Below, piece after piece: positions 16,836 through 25,667 of a stretch of 30,127 nt of DNA. Under the pieces are notes generated by a model. That model was given only the letters and a program-made list of their open reading frames with translations. It had not been told where the DNA came from and ran no database searches. Numbering within the stretch: position 1 is the first letter of the stretch; every line of letters begins with the position of its first letter. The stretch covers positions 1-30,127 of the forward strand of contig JAFZRD010000119.1 of assembly GCA_017620055.1 (NCBI GenBank). Reading direction: 5' to 3'. Origin of the DNA: Lachnospiraceae bacterium (GTDB lineage Bacteria > Bacillota_A > Clostridia > Lachnospirales > Lachnospiraceae). The position numbers were made by a program, and so were the translations under genes.

Positions 16836-17240
16836 ATGGAGAAGGAAGTAGGATGTTTTAAGGTCTGGACGGCCGATGACGGCAGAAGGATCGTTTATTC
16901 CAAAGGTACCGGTGTGGCGCATGCTCACGAGATCGCATGGCTGTATGAGACCATTGTCGAGATGTCAAAGGACTGGCATGATGACAAAGGTTTCGTTTAT
17001 ATGGCTTTCATCGAGGAACTCGAGCAGGTAAGCCCCAAGGGAAGTATCCAGTATGTGGAACTGCACCGCAACCTCGAAGCGTGCGGATGCAAGTATATCG
17101 CATATATCGAGGGCAATTCCTACGAAGTATCGGTACAGTCTTACAAACATAAACAGATGAGTAACACTCCCCGTACGGAAAATCGCTATTTTCCGACACA
17201 GTTCGAGGGGCTTAAATGGTTTGAAGAGATGGGGTTCTGA
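16836..17240 (+). CDS. Small protein of unknown function
   Basis: I do not recognise this 134-aa protein with certainty. It is soluble, with no signal peptide or membrane segment. The pattern of short beta strands and helices, and the closing GLKWFEEMGF, look a little like a SpoIIAA/STAS-type domain: a strand (FVYMAFIEEL), a helix, then a strand (KYIAYIEGNSYEVSV). That resemblance is weak. It begins its own transcription unit, with GGAGG upstream, and its stop overlaps the methyltransferase start by one base (TGATG), so the two are translationally coupled and probably function together. Confidence 0.7.
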   Translation: MEKEVGCFKVWTADDGRRIVYSKGTGVAHAHEIAWLYETIVEMSKDWHDDKGFVYMAFIEELEQVSPKGSIQYVELHRNLEACGCKYIAYIEGNSYEVSVQSYKHKQMSNTPRTENRYFPTQFEGLKWFEEMGF

Positions 17241-18271
17241 TGAGCATCAAGAAAAAATACAGCAAACCTTTCGGTGATCTGAACACCTTAAAGACAAACT
17301 TCTTTGATAACAACGACGGAATGCTCGACATGGCCGACGGTATGGCTGACGTGCTCCTGATGCAGCCGAAGCGTACGAAGTGCAAGATATGCGGCCGTGA
17401 ACTTGGCAAGCCGCTGTATGTGAGCCATCGCATCGGTTACATAGAGTGCCCGAACTGCGGACACTTAAACAGCGAGTGCGAAGATACGGATGATTTTGCG
17501 AGCAAGGTCTACGTTGAGGACGACTACTCGAAGAACTACAGCGCCGCGGACAAAGAGAGTTATTTAAGAAGACGCGACATGATATATGCTCCCAAGGCAG
17601 AGTATCTGCGGGACTGCTTAAAGCATGAGGGAGTTGAAGCTGAGGATGTTAACATCCTCGATATAGGTGCCGGCTGCGGATATTTTGTTTCAGCGGTCAG
17701 ACAGCTCGGCATGAAAGCCGTCGGGATCGATGTGTCCGACAGCGAAGTGGCATACGGCAATTCGGTCAATGAAGAGGATATACTCACACACGTCGGACTG
17801 ACCGATTCCATTGACTACATAAGGAAAACGGACGCAAACGTTATCACCGCGATCGGTGTACTGGAGCATCTCGTTCATCTTGATGAGAACATAGAAGCGA
17901 TCAGGGAGAACAGCAATATCAGATACCTGTTCGCATCGGTACCGATGTTCTCGTTCTCGAGCTGCTTTGAGGTAGCGTTCGCAAACGGTTACAACCGTCA
18001 CACAGGCGGAACACATACACATCTGTTCACCGATGAATCCGTGGAGAAGATGGCACAGAGGATGGGATTCGAGATCGCATACGAATGGCGCTTCGGATCC
18101 GACATAAACGATCTGTACAGGTTCCTCATGGTTTCAATGCAGAAGAACAACAATCAGGAATTTTCGCAGTATTTCTCGGAGAAGTTCGTGCCTCTGATGG
18201 ATGAACTGCAACAGGTTCTCGACCGGAGTGATTTTTCATCGGAACTTCACTTTATCCTCAGGAGATTATGA
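17240..18271 (+). CDS. SAM-dependent methyltransferase with N-terminal zinc ribbon
   Basis: This 343-aa protein carries a likely zinc-binding knuckle (Cys48, Cys51, Cys70, Cys73; CKIC and CPNC) followed by a class I methyltransferase domain. Motif I is DIGAGCGYF (141-149), with the acidic SAM-ribose residue in VGIDVSD and the IGVLEHLVH segment typical of the Methyltransf_23 group. The layout of zinc knuckle plus methyltransferase resembles enzymes that methylate NDP-sugars, but the C-terminal part is too short to confirm this. It is coupled to the unknown protein upstream and lies 1 nt before secA. The substrate is unknown. Confidence 0.82.
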   Translation: MSIKKKYSKPFGDLNTLKTNFFDNNDGMLDMADGMADVLLMQPKRTKCKICGRELGKPLYVSHRIGYIECPNCGHLNSECEDTDDFASKVYVEDDYSKNYSAADKESYLRRRDMIYAPKAEYLRDCLKHEGVEAEDVNILDIGAGCGYFVSAVRQLGMKAVGIDVSDSEVAYGNSVNEEDILTHVGLTDSIDYIRKTDANVITAIGVLEHLVHLDENIEAIRENSNIRYLFASVPMFSFSSCFEVAFANGYNRHTGGTHTHLFTDESVEKMAQRMGFEIAYEWRFGSDINDLYRFLMVSMQKNNNQEFSQYFSEKFVPLMDELQQVLDRSDFSSELHFILRRL

Positions 18272-18272
18272 T

Positions 18273-20843
18273 ATGAACATTATTGAAAAGATATTCGGTA
18301 CTCACAGCGAACGTGAAGTGAAGCTTGTGATGCCGCTTGTTGAGAAGATAGAATCACTCCGTCCGAAGATGATGGAGATGTCCGATTCTCAGCTTCGTGC
18401 GCTCACTATCGAGTACAAGAAGAGATACAATGACGGGGAGAGTCTTGACAGCCTTCTTCCCGAAGCGTATGCGACAGTGCGTGAGGCTGCAAGACGTGTT
18501 CTTGACATGGAGCATTATCCGGTTCAGCTCATCGGCGGTATCATCCTTCACCAGGGTCGTATCGCGGAGATGAGAACGGGTGAAGGTAAGACGCTCGTGG
18601 CAACGCTTCCGGCATACCTGAACGCGCTTACCGGACGCGGTGTTCATGTCGTTACCGTCAATGATTACCTGGCTAACCGTGACGCGGAGTGGATGGGGCA
18701 GGTTCATGAATTCCTCGGCCTTACCGTCGGAGTCGTTCTCAACTCGATGAAGCCGGAGGAGCGCCGCGCCGCTTATAACTGCGATATCACCTACGTCACG
18801 AACAACGAGCTCGGATTCGATTACCTTCGTGACAACATGGTCATCTATAAAGAGCAGCTCGTTCTTCGCGAGCTTGCATATGCCATCATCGATGAGGTCG
18901 ACTCGGTCCTTATCGACGAAGCACGTACACCGCTCATCATCTCGGGTCAGAGCGGCAAATCCACGAAGCTCTACGAAGTCTGCGATGTTCTTGCCCGCCA
19001 GTTAAAGCGAGGCGAGGATATGGAAGATCTGTCCAAGATGGATGCCATCATGGGTATCGAGAGAGAAGAGACGGGTGATTTTATCGTTAACGAAAAAGAC
19101 AAGTTCGTTACGCTTACCGCCCAGGGTGTGGCCAAAGTCGAGAAGTTCTTCCAGATCGAGAACCTTGCGGATTCCGAGAATGTTGAGATACAGAATAACG
19201 TTATCCTTGCGCTCCGTGCGCATAACCTGATGTTCAGGGATCAGGACTATGTCGTCAAGGACGATGAGGTTCTGATAGTCGATGAGTTCACCGGACGTAT
19301 AATGCCCGGAAGGCGTTATTCGGACGGACTGCATCAGGCGATCGAGGCGAAGGAGCACGTTAAGGTAAAGCGTGAGAGCAAGACACTTGCAACGATCACG
19401 TTCCAGAACTTCTTCAACAAATTCGAGAAAAAATGCGGTATGACCGGTACGGCTCTTACCGAGGAGAAGGAATTCCGTGACATATACGGAATGGACGTTA
19501 TAGAGATACCGACGAACAAGCCGATCGCCAGGATCGATCTGCAGGATGCGGTATACAAGACGAGAAAAGAAAAGCTGTTCGCGATCTGCAACGAGATCGA
19601 GGAAGCCCACAAGACGGGCCAGCCGATACTTGTCGGTACGATCACGATCGAGGCTTCGGAGGAACTGTCAAAGCTTTTGACAAAGCGCGGTATAGAGCAT
19701 AAAGTCCTCAACGCGAAGTTCCATGAACTTGAAGCGGCGATCGTTGCGGAGGCCGGAGTTCACGGAGCCGTCACGATCGCAACGAACATGGCCGGCCGTG
19801 GTACCGATATCAAGCTTGACGAGCAGTCAAGGGCAGCGGGCGGACTTAAGATCATAGGTACCGAGCGTCATGAATCAAGACGTATAGACAATCAGCTGCG
19901 AGGCCGTTCCGGACGTCAGGGTGATCCCGGTGAGTCGAGATTCTTCATCTCGCTCGAGGACGATCTGATGAGACTGTTCGGATCCGACAGACTCATGAAC
20001 ATATTCAATGCACTCGGCGTTCCCGAGAACGAGCAGATCGAGCATTCGATGCTCACGAGCGCGATCGAGAAAGCCCAGAAGAGGATAGAGGGTAACAACT
20101 TCGGTGTCAGAAAGAACCTGCTTGAGTACGACCAGGTCATGAACGAGCAGAGAGAGATCATCTACGCCGAGAGAAGACGTGTGCTTGACGGCGAGAGCAT
20201 GAGGGATGTCATATTTAAGATGGCGACCGAGTTCGTCGAGAACACGGTCGAGATGTGCATCGGAGACGTATCGAATCCCGAGGACTGGGATCTTGCCGAG
20301 CTTAACCAGCATCTTCGTGCGACTGTTCCGGTTGAGGAGATCAAGACTCCCGATATTAGGGATATGAAGAAAGAGCAGCTAATTCATAAGCTCAAGGAAG
20401 AGGTCGTCAAGATATACGAGACCAAGGAGGCTGAGTTCCCGTCACCCGAGCAGATCCGAGAGATCGAGCGTGTCATCCTTCTCAAGGTAATAGACAGAAA
20501 GTGGATGGATCATATCGACGATATGGACCAGCTCCGTCAGGGTATAGGACTGCAGGCATACGGTCAGAGAGACCCGCTTGTCGAGTACAAGATGACCGGT
20601 TACGATATGTTCAATGCCATGACCGACGCGATAAGCGAAGAGACCGTCAGAGTGCTCTTCCACATCCGTGTCGAGCAGAAGGTCGAACGTGAGGAAGTTG
20701 CCAAGATCACGGGAACCAACAAGGATGATACCGGCCCGAAGAAGAGCGTGAAGCGCGATGCCGACAAGGTATATCCGAACGATCCTTGTCCGTGCGGCTC
20801 GGGCAAGAAATATAAGCAGTGCTGCGGTATGTCAAGACGGTAG
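18273..20843 (+). CDS. secA: Preprotein translocase ATPase SecA
   Basis: SecA pushes unfolded preproteins through the SecYEG channel using ATP. The 856-aa protein has all main parts: Walker A (TGEGKT, residues 102-107), the DEVD box (207-210), the preprotein-binding insertion, the second helicase domain with [10 protein letters not shown] and [13 protein letters not shown], the helical scaffold, and the C-terminal zinc tail with CxC and CC ([15 protein letters not shown]) that binds SecB or phospholipid. Start: ATG 18273 with AGGAG at 18260-18264; the frame is open to 18201 but overlaps the methyltransferase. prfB follows, as in many bacteria. Confidence 0.97.
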   Translation: MNIIEKIFGTHSEREVKLVMPLVEKIESLRPKMMEMSDSQLRALTIEYKKRYNDGESLDSLLPEAYATVREAARRVLDMEHYPVQLIGGIILHQGRIAEMRTGEGKTLVATLPAYLNALTGRGVHVVTVNDYLANRDAEWMGQVHEFLGLTVGVVLNSMKPEERRAAYNCDITYVTNNELGFDYLRDNMVIYKEQLVLRELAYAIIDEVDSVLIDEARTPLIISGQSGKSTKLYEVCDVLARQLKRGEDMEDLSKMDAIMGIEREETGDFIVNEKDKFVTLTAQGVAKVEKFFQIENLADSENVEIQNNVILALRAHNLMFRDQDYVVKDDEVLIVDEFTGRIMPGRRYSDGLHQAIEAKEHVKVKRESKTLATITFQNFFNKFEKKCGMTGTALTEEKEFRDIYGMDVIEIPTNKPIARIDLQDAVYKTRKEKLFAICNEIEEAHKTGQPILVGTITIEASEELSKLLTKRGIEHKVLNAKFHELEAAIVAEAGVHGAVTIATNMAGRGTDIKLDEQSRAAGGLKIIGTERHESRRIDNQLRGRSGRQGDPGESRFFISLEDDLMRLFGSDRLMNIFNALGVPENEQIEHSMLTSAIEKAQKRIEGNNFGVRKNLLEYDQVMNEQREIIYAERRRVLDGESMRDVIFKMATEFVENTVEMCIGDVSNPEDWDLAELNQHLRATVPVEEIKTPDIRDMKKEQLIHKLKEEVVKIYETKEAEFPSPEQIREIERVILLKVIDRKWMDHIDDMDQLRQGIGLQAYGQRDPLVEYKMTGYDMFNAMTDAISEETVRVLFHIRVEQKVEREEVAKITGTNKDDTGPKKSVKRDADKVYPNDPCPCGSGKKYKQCCGMSRR

Positions 20844-20881
20844 TCTTGACAGGCGGAGCGCCGTTTGAGCGGGGATGGACA

Positions 20882-21994
20882 ATGGTAGAGTTAGATCAGA
20901 TAAAAGTTGAATTGGGCAATCTTGCCGGCCCCCTCGCCGAACTTGAATCAAGCCTCGGGGTGACCGACAAGGAGCAGCGTATCGAAGAACTGCGCCGCGA
21001 GATGGAAGTTCCGACATTCTGGGATGACAACGAAAGAGCCCAGAGGATGTCGAAGGAACTCAAGGATCTCGAGGACACGGTCAATTCGATCAATGAGCTC
21101 AAGACCCAGCATTCGGACATAGGCGAGCTCATCGCGATGGCGTATGAGGAGAACGACGAGGCCCTGATACCGGATATCCAGGCAGAGTTTACGGAATTCA
21201 CCGAGAAACTCGATAATCTCCGTATCAGTACACTCCTGTCGGGAGAGTATGACCACAACAACGCGATCCTGCGTCTCAATGCGGGAGCCGGCGGAACGGA
21301 GAGTTGTGACTGGGCGGGGATGCTGTTCAGGATGTACAGCCGTTATGCCGAGAAAAAGGGATTTGCCGTTGATGTGCTCGATATGCTCGACGGAGACGAG
21401 GCCGGCATCAAATCGGTCACGTTCCAGATCAACGGTACGAACGCGTACGGTTATCTCAAAGGAGAAAAGGGTGTGCACAGACTCGTGCGCATATCGCCTT
21501 TTAACGCGCAGGGCAAGCGCCAGACAAGCTTTGTATCGCTTGATGTCATGCCCGATATAGAAGAAGATCTTGACGTCGATATCAACGAGGATGACCTTCG
21601 GATAGATACCTACCGTTCATCGGGAGCCGGCGGGCAGCATATCAACAAGACGAGTTCTGCTATCCGAATTACGCATATCCCTACGGGTATCGTAGTACAG
21701 TGCCAGAACGAGAGGAGCCAGTTCCAGAACAAGGACAAGGCCATGCAGATGCTGAAGGCAAAGCTGTATCTCCTGAAGAAGGAGGAAAACGCCGAAAAGC
21801 TTTCCGACATCCGCGGAGAGGTCAAGGACATCGCATGGGGCAGTCAGATACGATCATATGTGCTTCAGCCCTACACGATGGTCAAGGATACAAGGACGAA
21901 TCAGGAAGTCGCGCAGGCGGACGCTGTACTCGACGGGTATCTCGATCCGTTCATCAACGCTTATCTTAAGTGGATAGCGAACGGCGGCGCCTGA
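20882..21994 (+). CDS. prfB: Peptide chain release factor 2 (no programmed frameshift)
   Basis: RF2 recognises UGA and UAA and releases the finished peptide. The 370-aa protein has the codon-reading tripeptide SPF (205-207) and the catalytic GGQ (250-252) in SSGAGGQHINKTSSAIR. In many bacteria prfB needs a +1 frameshift at an in-frame TGA near codon 25. Here the frame is continuous: codons 24-28 read AGC CTC GGG GTG ACC. A TGA is still visible one frame off at 20961-20963, suggesting the site was lost. Start: ATG 20882 with a moderate GCGGGGA upstream; the frame opens at 20819 inside secA, but those residues do not look like RF2. Confidence 0.95.
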   Translation: MVELDQIKVELGNLAGPLAELESSLGVTDKEQRIEELRREMEVPTFWDDNERAQRMSKELKDLEDTVNSINELKTQHSDIGELIAMAYEENDEALIPDIQAEFTEFTEKLDNLRISTLLSGEYDHNNAILRLNAGAGGTESCDWAGMLFRMYSRYAEKKGFAVDVLDMLDGDEAGIKSVTFQINGTNAYGYLKGEKGVHRLVRISPFNAQGKRQTSFVSLDVMPDIEEDLDVDINEDDLRIDTYRSSGAGGQHINKTSSAIRITHIPTGIVVQCQNERSQFQNKDKAMQMLKAKLYLLKKEENAEKLSDIRGEVKDIAWGSQIRSYVLQPYTMVKDTRTNQEVAQADAVLDGYLDPFINAYLKWIANGGA

Positions 21995-22012
21995 CGTTAA
22001 CGGAGGAAATAT

Positions 22013-23236
22013 ATGACAAACATAGCAGTCCTGGGCTACGGTACGGTCGGATCCGGAGTGGTCGAGGTTATAGACGAGAATAATGACGCCATCAACGTCA
22101 AGGCGGGAGATGAGATAAACATCAAGTATGTACTTGATCTCCGTGATTTTCCCGGGGACCGGGTGGAGAAGATACTCGTCCATGATTTCGATGTCATCTT
22201 AAATGATCCGGAAGTAAAGATAGTCGTTGAGGTGATGGGCGGAGTCGAGCCTGCGTATACGTTCGTCAGGAAGAGCCTTCTGGCCGGAAAGAGCGTGTGC
22301 ACATCGAACAAGGAGCTTGTTGCGACTCACGGCCCCGAGCTCATCGGGATAGCAAGGGAAAACAATGTAAACTTCCTGTTTGAGGCGAGCGTCGGGGGAG
22401 CCATACCGGTCATCCGTCCGATCAATTCGTCGCTCACGGCAGACAGGATACTTGAGATAAAGGGCATACTGAACGGCACGACCAACTATATCCTTACCCA
22501 GATGGCAAACGAAGGTTGGGAATTTGACAAGGCACTTGCCACGGCACAGGAGCTCGGATATGCGGAGCGAGATCCCGAGGCCGATATCGAGGGATACGAT
22601 GCGTGCAGGAAGATAGCGATACTTTCGTCGCTTGCGTTCGGAAAGAATGTGAACTACGAGGACATATACACGGAAGGAATATCAAAGATAACCGCCACGG
22701 ACATCAAATATGCGAAGAAGATGAACTGCGCGATCAAGCTTCTGGCGCAGAGCACCGTCGAGGACGGTAAGTACTTTGCGATGGTGGCACCGTTCTTCGT
22801 GAGCGCGTCCCATCCGCTCTACAGTGTCAGCGGTGTTTACAACGCGATATTTGTCAAAGGCAGCCAGATCGGGGACGTAATGTTCTACGGAAGCGGTGCA
22901 GGAAAGCTTCCGACGGCATGCGCGGTGGTCGCGGATATCGTGGATGCCGCAAAGCATACGGGCAAACACATTTACACGTTCTGGTCGAAGGAAGATCTTG
23001 AACTTACGGGTATCGAGAACGCGACGAGACGGTTCTTTGTCCGCGTATCGGGAGATCGTGCCGCAGCCGAAGGCGCGATAGCAAAGGAGTTCGGTACGGT
23101 CGAATACATAGAGCCCGAAGACGTTTCGAACGAGTTCGGATTTGTAACCGGATCCCTTACGGAAAAATCATTTGACGAACATTTGAAGAACATTCCGCAG
23201 GTCATCTCGAGCATCAGGCTTGAGAGCAGTATCTGA
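22013..23236 (+). CDS. hom: Homoserine dehydrogenase
   Basis: This enzyme reduces aspartate semialdehyde to homoserine, the branch toward threonine and methionine. The 407-aa protein has the NAD(P)-binding motif GYGTVGSG (8-15), TSNKELVA with conserved Lys100, the substrate segment ILNGTTNYILTQM, and GYAERDPEADIEGYDACRK. A C-terminal ACT domain (about 332-407) suggests feedback control by threonine. Aspartate kinase follows 38 nt downstream, so the first and third steps of the pathway are encoded together. GGAGGA lies upstream of the start. Confidence 0.95.
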   Translation: MTNIAVLGYGTVGSGVVEVIDENNDAINVKAGDEINIKYVLDLRDFPGDRVEKILVHDFDVILNDPEVKIVVEVMGGVEPAYTFVRKSLLAGKSVCTSNKELVATHGPELIGIARENNVNFLFEASVGGAIPVIRPINSSLTADRILEIKGILNGTTNYILTQMANEGWEFDKALATAQELGYAERDPEADIEGYDACRKIAILSSLAFGKNVNYEDIYTEGISKITATDIKYAKKMNCAIKLLAQSTVEDGKYFAMVAPFFVSASHPLYSVSGVYNAIFVKGSQIGDVMFYGSGAGKLPTACAVVADIVDAAKHTGKHIYTFWSKEDLELTGIENATRRFFVRVSGDRAAAEGAIAKEFGTVEYIEPEDVSNEFGFVTGSLTEKSFDEHLKNIPQVISSIRLESSI

Positions 23237-23274
23237 AGCGGGAGAGCACATAAATCATCACGAGGAGATAAGAA

Positions 23275-24483
23275 ATGCTGGTTGTAAAGAAGTTCGGCGG
23301 CACATCGGTTGCCGACAAGGAACGCATCATGAACGTTGCGAAGCGGTGCATAGCCGATTACAAAGCGGGAAATGATGTTGTTGTGGTCCTGTCCGCGATG
23401 GGAAAGCAGACGGATGTCCTGATCGACATGGCAAAGGACATCAATCCCAATCCTCCGAGGCGTGAGCTTGACATGCTCATGACTACGGGTGAGCAGGTCA
23501 GCGTTGCCATGATGGCAATGGCGATGGACCTTCTGGGAGTACCGTGCGTGTCGCTCAACGCATATCAGGTGGCGATGCATACGACAAGCGTATACGGAAA
23601 CGCAAGACTTAAGAGGATAGACACCGAGAGGATCCGTAATGAGCTCGATCTTAAGAAGATCGTTATTATAACGGGATTCCAGGGTGTCAATAAATATGAC
23701 GATTACACGACCCTCGGACGCGGCGGCTCGGATACGACCGCTGTGGCTCTGGCGGCTGCGCTTCATGCGGACAAATGTGAGATATTCACGGACGTGGAAG
23801 GCGTATATACCGCTGATCCCAGGATCGTCAAGAAGGCAAGGAAGCTTAAAGAGATCACGTATGACGAGATGCTCGATCTGGCTACACTCGGTGCCGGAGT
23901 GCTTCATAACCGTTCCGTGGAACTGGCGAGAAAATACGGCGTTAAACTTGTTGTGCGCTCCAGCATGTCAGAAGCTGAAGGTACCGTTATTAAGGAGGTT
24001 GTTAAAGTGGAGAGAATGCTTGTTTCCGGCGTTGCCGCCGATAAAAATGTTACCAGGATATCCGTTGTGGGCCTTGAAGATAAGCCCGGTGTCGCGTTCA
24101 GGCTGTTTGATGCCCTTGCCAAGGCGAACATCAACGTGGACATGATCCTTCAGTCGATCGGACGTAATAATACAAAGGATATCACCTTCACGATCCCGAG
24201 GGATATGGAGAAAGATGCACTTGATGCCATCGAGGGGATCAAGGACAGCCTCAACATGGAGTCTGTTGATACGAATTCCAAGGTTGCAAAGGTTTCGATC
24301 GTCGGCGCGGGAATGATGAGCAACCCCGGTGTCGCATCGAAGATGTTCGAGTGCCTGTATAACGCAAATATCAACATCCGCATGATCTCGACCTCCGAGA
24401 TAAGGGTCACGGTCCTTATCGATGAGAAGGAAGTCGAAAAGGCGATGAACGTGATCCACGATATGTTCGGACTTGAAGACTAG
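23275..24483 (+). CDS. lysC: Aspartate kinase
   Basis: This enzyme phosphorylates aspartate, the committed step to lysine, threonine and methionine. The 402-aa protein has KFGGTSVAD (5-13), the GRGGSDTTAVALAAALHADKCEIFTDVEGVYTADPR region split over the kinase core, and two C-terminal ACT domains (about 258-330 and 340-402) that bind the inhibitor amino acid. A perfect AAGGAGG at 23992-23998 sits within the gene, ahead of in-frame GTG 24007 and ATG 24016, so the ACT part may also be made alone, as in the alpha2-beta2 aspartokinase of Bacillus. GAGGAGA precedes the main start. Confidence 0.95.
   Translation: MLVVKKFGGTSVADKERIMNVAKRCIADYKAGNDVVVVLSAMGKQTDVLIDMAKDINPNPPRRELDMLMTTGEQVSVAMMAMAMDLLGVPCVSLNAYQVAMHTTSVYGNARLKRIDTERIRNELDLKKIVIITGFQGVNKYDDYTTLGRGGSDTTAVALAAALHADKCEIFTDVEGVYTADPRIVKKARKLKEITYDEMLDLATLGAGVLHNRSVELARKYGVKLVVRSSMSEAEGTVIKEVVKVERMLVSGVAADKNVTRISVVGLEDKPGVAFRLFDALAKANINVDMILQSIGRNNTKDITFTIPRDMEKDALDAIEGIKDSLNMESVDTNSKVAKVSIVGAGMMSNPGVASKMFECLYNANINIRMISTSEIRVTVLIDEKEVEKAMNVIHDMFGLED
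24007..24483 (+). CDS. Possible internally started beta subunit of aspartate kinase
   Basis: AAGGAGG at 23992-23998 lies 8 nt before GTG 24007 (codon 245 of lysC) and 17 nt before ATG 24016. Translation from GTG would give 158 aa holding only the two ACT domains. Bacillus LysC is known to have an in-frame internal start at this place. The sequence shows the signal; that the protein is made is inference, since the same bases also encode residues IKEV. Confidence 0.5.
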   Translation: MERMLVSGVAADKNVTRISVVGLEDKPGVAFRLFDALAKANINVDMILQSIGRNNTKDITFTIPRDMEKDALDAIEGIKDSLNMESVDTNSKVAKVSIVGAGMMSNPGVASKMFECLYNANINIRMISTSEIRVTVLIDEKEVEKAMNVIHDMFGLED

Positions 24484-24582
24484 GCTGGAAGGAGGGACCC
24501 GCTTGCGGGGGGATTCCTTCCTGCACCGCGAGTGCTCATCGATGAAATCGATTCAGATGCACGAGCGACCTTTAAAAAGTGT
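24484..24582. repeat. Structured spacer downstream of lysC
   Basis: This stretch has no gene. GGAAGGA (24487-24493) pairs with TCCTTCC (24515-24521) around an inner CCCG-CGGG hairpin. GTGC...GCAC near 24532-24562 encloses two ATCGAT palindromes. It may be a dispersed repeat or the 3' untranslated part of the lysC message before the terminator. Confidence 0.4.
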
Positions 24583-24608
24583 AAAGACGGGAAATCTCCC
24601 GTCTTTTT
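24583..24608 (+). terminator. Rho-independent terminator after lysC
   Basis: AAAGACGGGA (24583-24592) pairs perfectly with TCCCGTCTTT (24597-24606) across a 4-nt loop and runs into TTTTT. It ends the secA-prfB-hom-lysC group. Confidence 0.92.
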
Positions 24609-24611
24609 ATG

Positions 24612-24638
24612 TTGCAACGGGGATTTTTGTGATATAAT
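24612..24638 (+). promoter_or_regulatory. Promoter for the downstream membrane-protein and t6A group
   Basis: An extended -10 element TGaTATAAT (24630-24638) follows TTGCAA at 24612-24617 with a 15-bp gap. The -35 spacing is short, but the extended -10 compensates. It directly follows the lysC terminator. Confidence 0.6.
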
Positions 24639-24685
24639 GTTAGTAACTATAACTATGTCGAAATGACAGGATTGGCAAGCGCGAA

Positions 24686-25102
24686 ATGGAATTTGAAACA
24701 CCTCAGTACAATGAACGTGAAAGGGCAGCCGACAGGCTTGCCACAGCATCTCTGATATTGGGGATAATCTCGCTGTTTTCAACACTTTGCTGTTGCCCGT
24801 TCGTGTTTTCGGCGATAGGTATAGTGCTGGCGCTCTTGTCCAAAGGAGCTGAGAAGGTGCTCCGGCCGAGAGCCAAAACGGGACTGATCCTTTCCGCGGT
24901 CGGAATGGGAGTCTCGGTGATACTCATGGTATTTATGATCGCATTTCCGATCTTTATGTACAAGACCAATCCGATGTTCCGTGAGAACTTCAGGGAGCAG
25001 ATGGAGAAGTCGCTCGATCAGGACGAGGAGCTGTTCAGACAGATATACGGAGATGAAACGTATGAGCAGTTCAGGAAAATGATCGAGGAGGGAGACCTTT
25101 AG
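24686..25102 (+). CDS. Small membrane protein, DUF4190-like
   Basis: This 138-aa protein has two hydrophobic segments (about residues 22-53, with a CCC run, and 65-92) separated by a basic loop (KGAEKVLRPRAK), then an acidic, charged tail in the form of a helix (residues 95-138). The pattern ASLILGIISLFSTLCCCPFVFSAIGIVLALLS, split by the CCC, is typical of the DUF4190 group, whose function is not known. It is the first gene after the new promoter; no strong ribosome binding site is seen. Confidence 0.72.
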   Translation: MEFETPQYNERERAADRLATASLILGIISLFSTLCCCPFVFSAIGIVLALLSKGAEKVLRPRAKTGLILSAVGMGVSVILMVFMIAFPIFMYKTNPMFRENFREQMEKSLDQDEELFRQIYGDETYEQFRKMIEEGDL

Positions 25103-25115
25103 AAGGAGGATGCCT

Positions 25116-25640
25116 ATGATCGGTGGTATAAGCGGATACGGTAATACACCTTTTTCAGGGTTTATATACGGCGGATACGCGGCAGGTGCTTCGGCAGCAG
25201 GCGGCACGTCCGATACCGGCAGGGCCGAGGTGATCAAGAATCCCGGCGAATCGACGAAGGTAGCTCCCGGCCGCAGGTCTTCGCCTGCGGAGTGCCAGAC
25301 GTGCAAGGAGAGGAAATATCAGGACGGTTCCGATGAGAACGTATCGTTCAAGACGGCTCAGCACATCTCTCCGGAAGCCGCTGCGGCAAGAGTAAGAGGA
25401 CATGAGCAGGAGCATGTGTCAAATGCTTATTCCAAGGCTGCCCAGGACGGCGGCAAGGTCATCAATGCGAGTGTTGCGATACATACAGCGGTATGTCCCG
25501 AATGCGGAAGAACGTACGTATCGGGTGGCACAACCACCACGATGATCAAGTACAACAATGAGAAGAACCCGTACACTCAGAATAAAAAGGCGAACGATGC
25601 CCTCGGACTTGTGGGGCAGAGTATCGATCTTGCGGGTTAA
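25116..25640 (+). CDS. Uncharacterised protein with HExEH and two CxxC motifs
   Basis: I know no confirmed function for this 174-aa protein. Residues 1-35 are Gly/Ala-rich and flexible, without a proper signal peptide. Then come CQTC (Cys60, Cys63), the phrase RKYQDGSDENVSFK, and HISPEAAAARVRGHEQEHV, where HEQEH (96-100) fits the zinc-metallopeptidase pattern HExxH. A second pair CPEC (Cys127, Cys130) follows. The four cysteines could form a zinc site separate from the HExxH. Similar proteins are common in Clostridia, to my recollection. Start: ATG 25116 is 6 nt after AAGGAGG; ATG 25110 is in frame but touches the ribosome binding site and is unlikely. Confidence 0.78.
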   Translation: MIGGISGYGNTPFSGFIYGGYAAGASAAGGTSDTGRAEVIKNPGESTKVAPGRRSSPAECQTCKERKYQDGSDENVSFKTAQHISPEAAAARVRGHEQEHVSNAYSKAAQDGGKVINASVAIHTAVCPECGRTYVSGGTTTTMIKYNNEKNPYTQNKKANDALGLVGQSIDLAG

Positions 25641-25667
25641 TATAACGGTTTAGGAGCATTTTTTCTG

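Noticed and set aside
18201..18272. Upstream start for secA
   Set aside because: It overlaps the methyltransferase gene, and SecA proteins start at [13 protein letters not shown] sequence.
22972..23907. 311-aa open frame on the - strand opposite hom and lysC
   Set aside because: It is a shadow of two strongly conserved genes and shows no domain or ribosome binding site.
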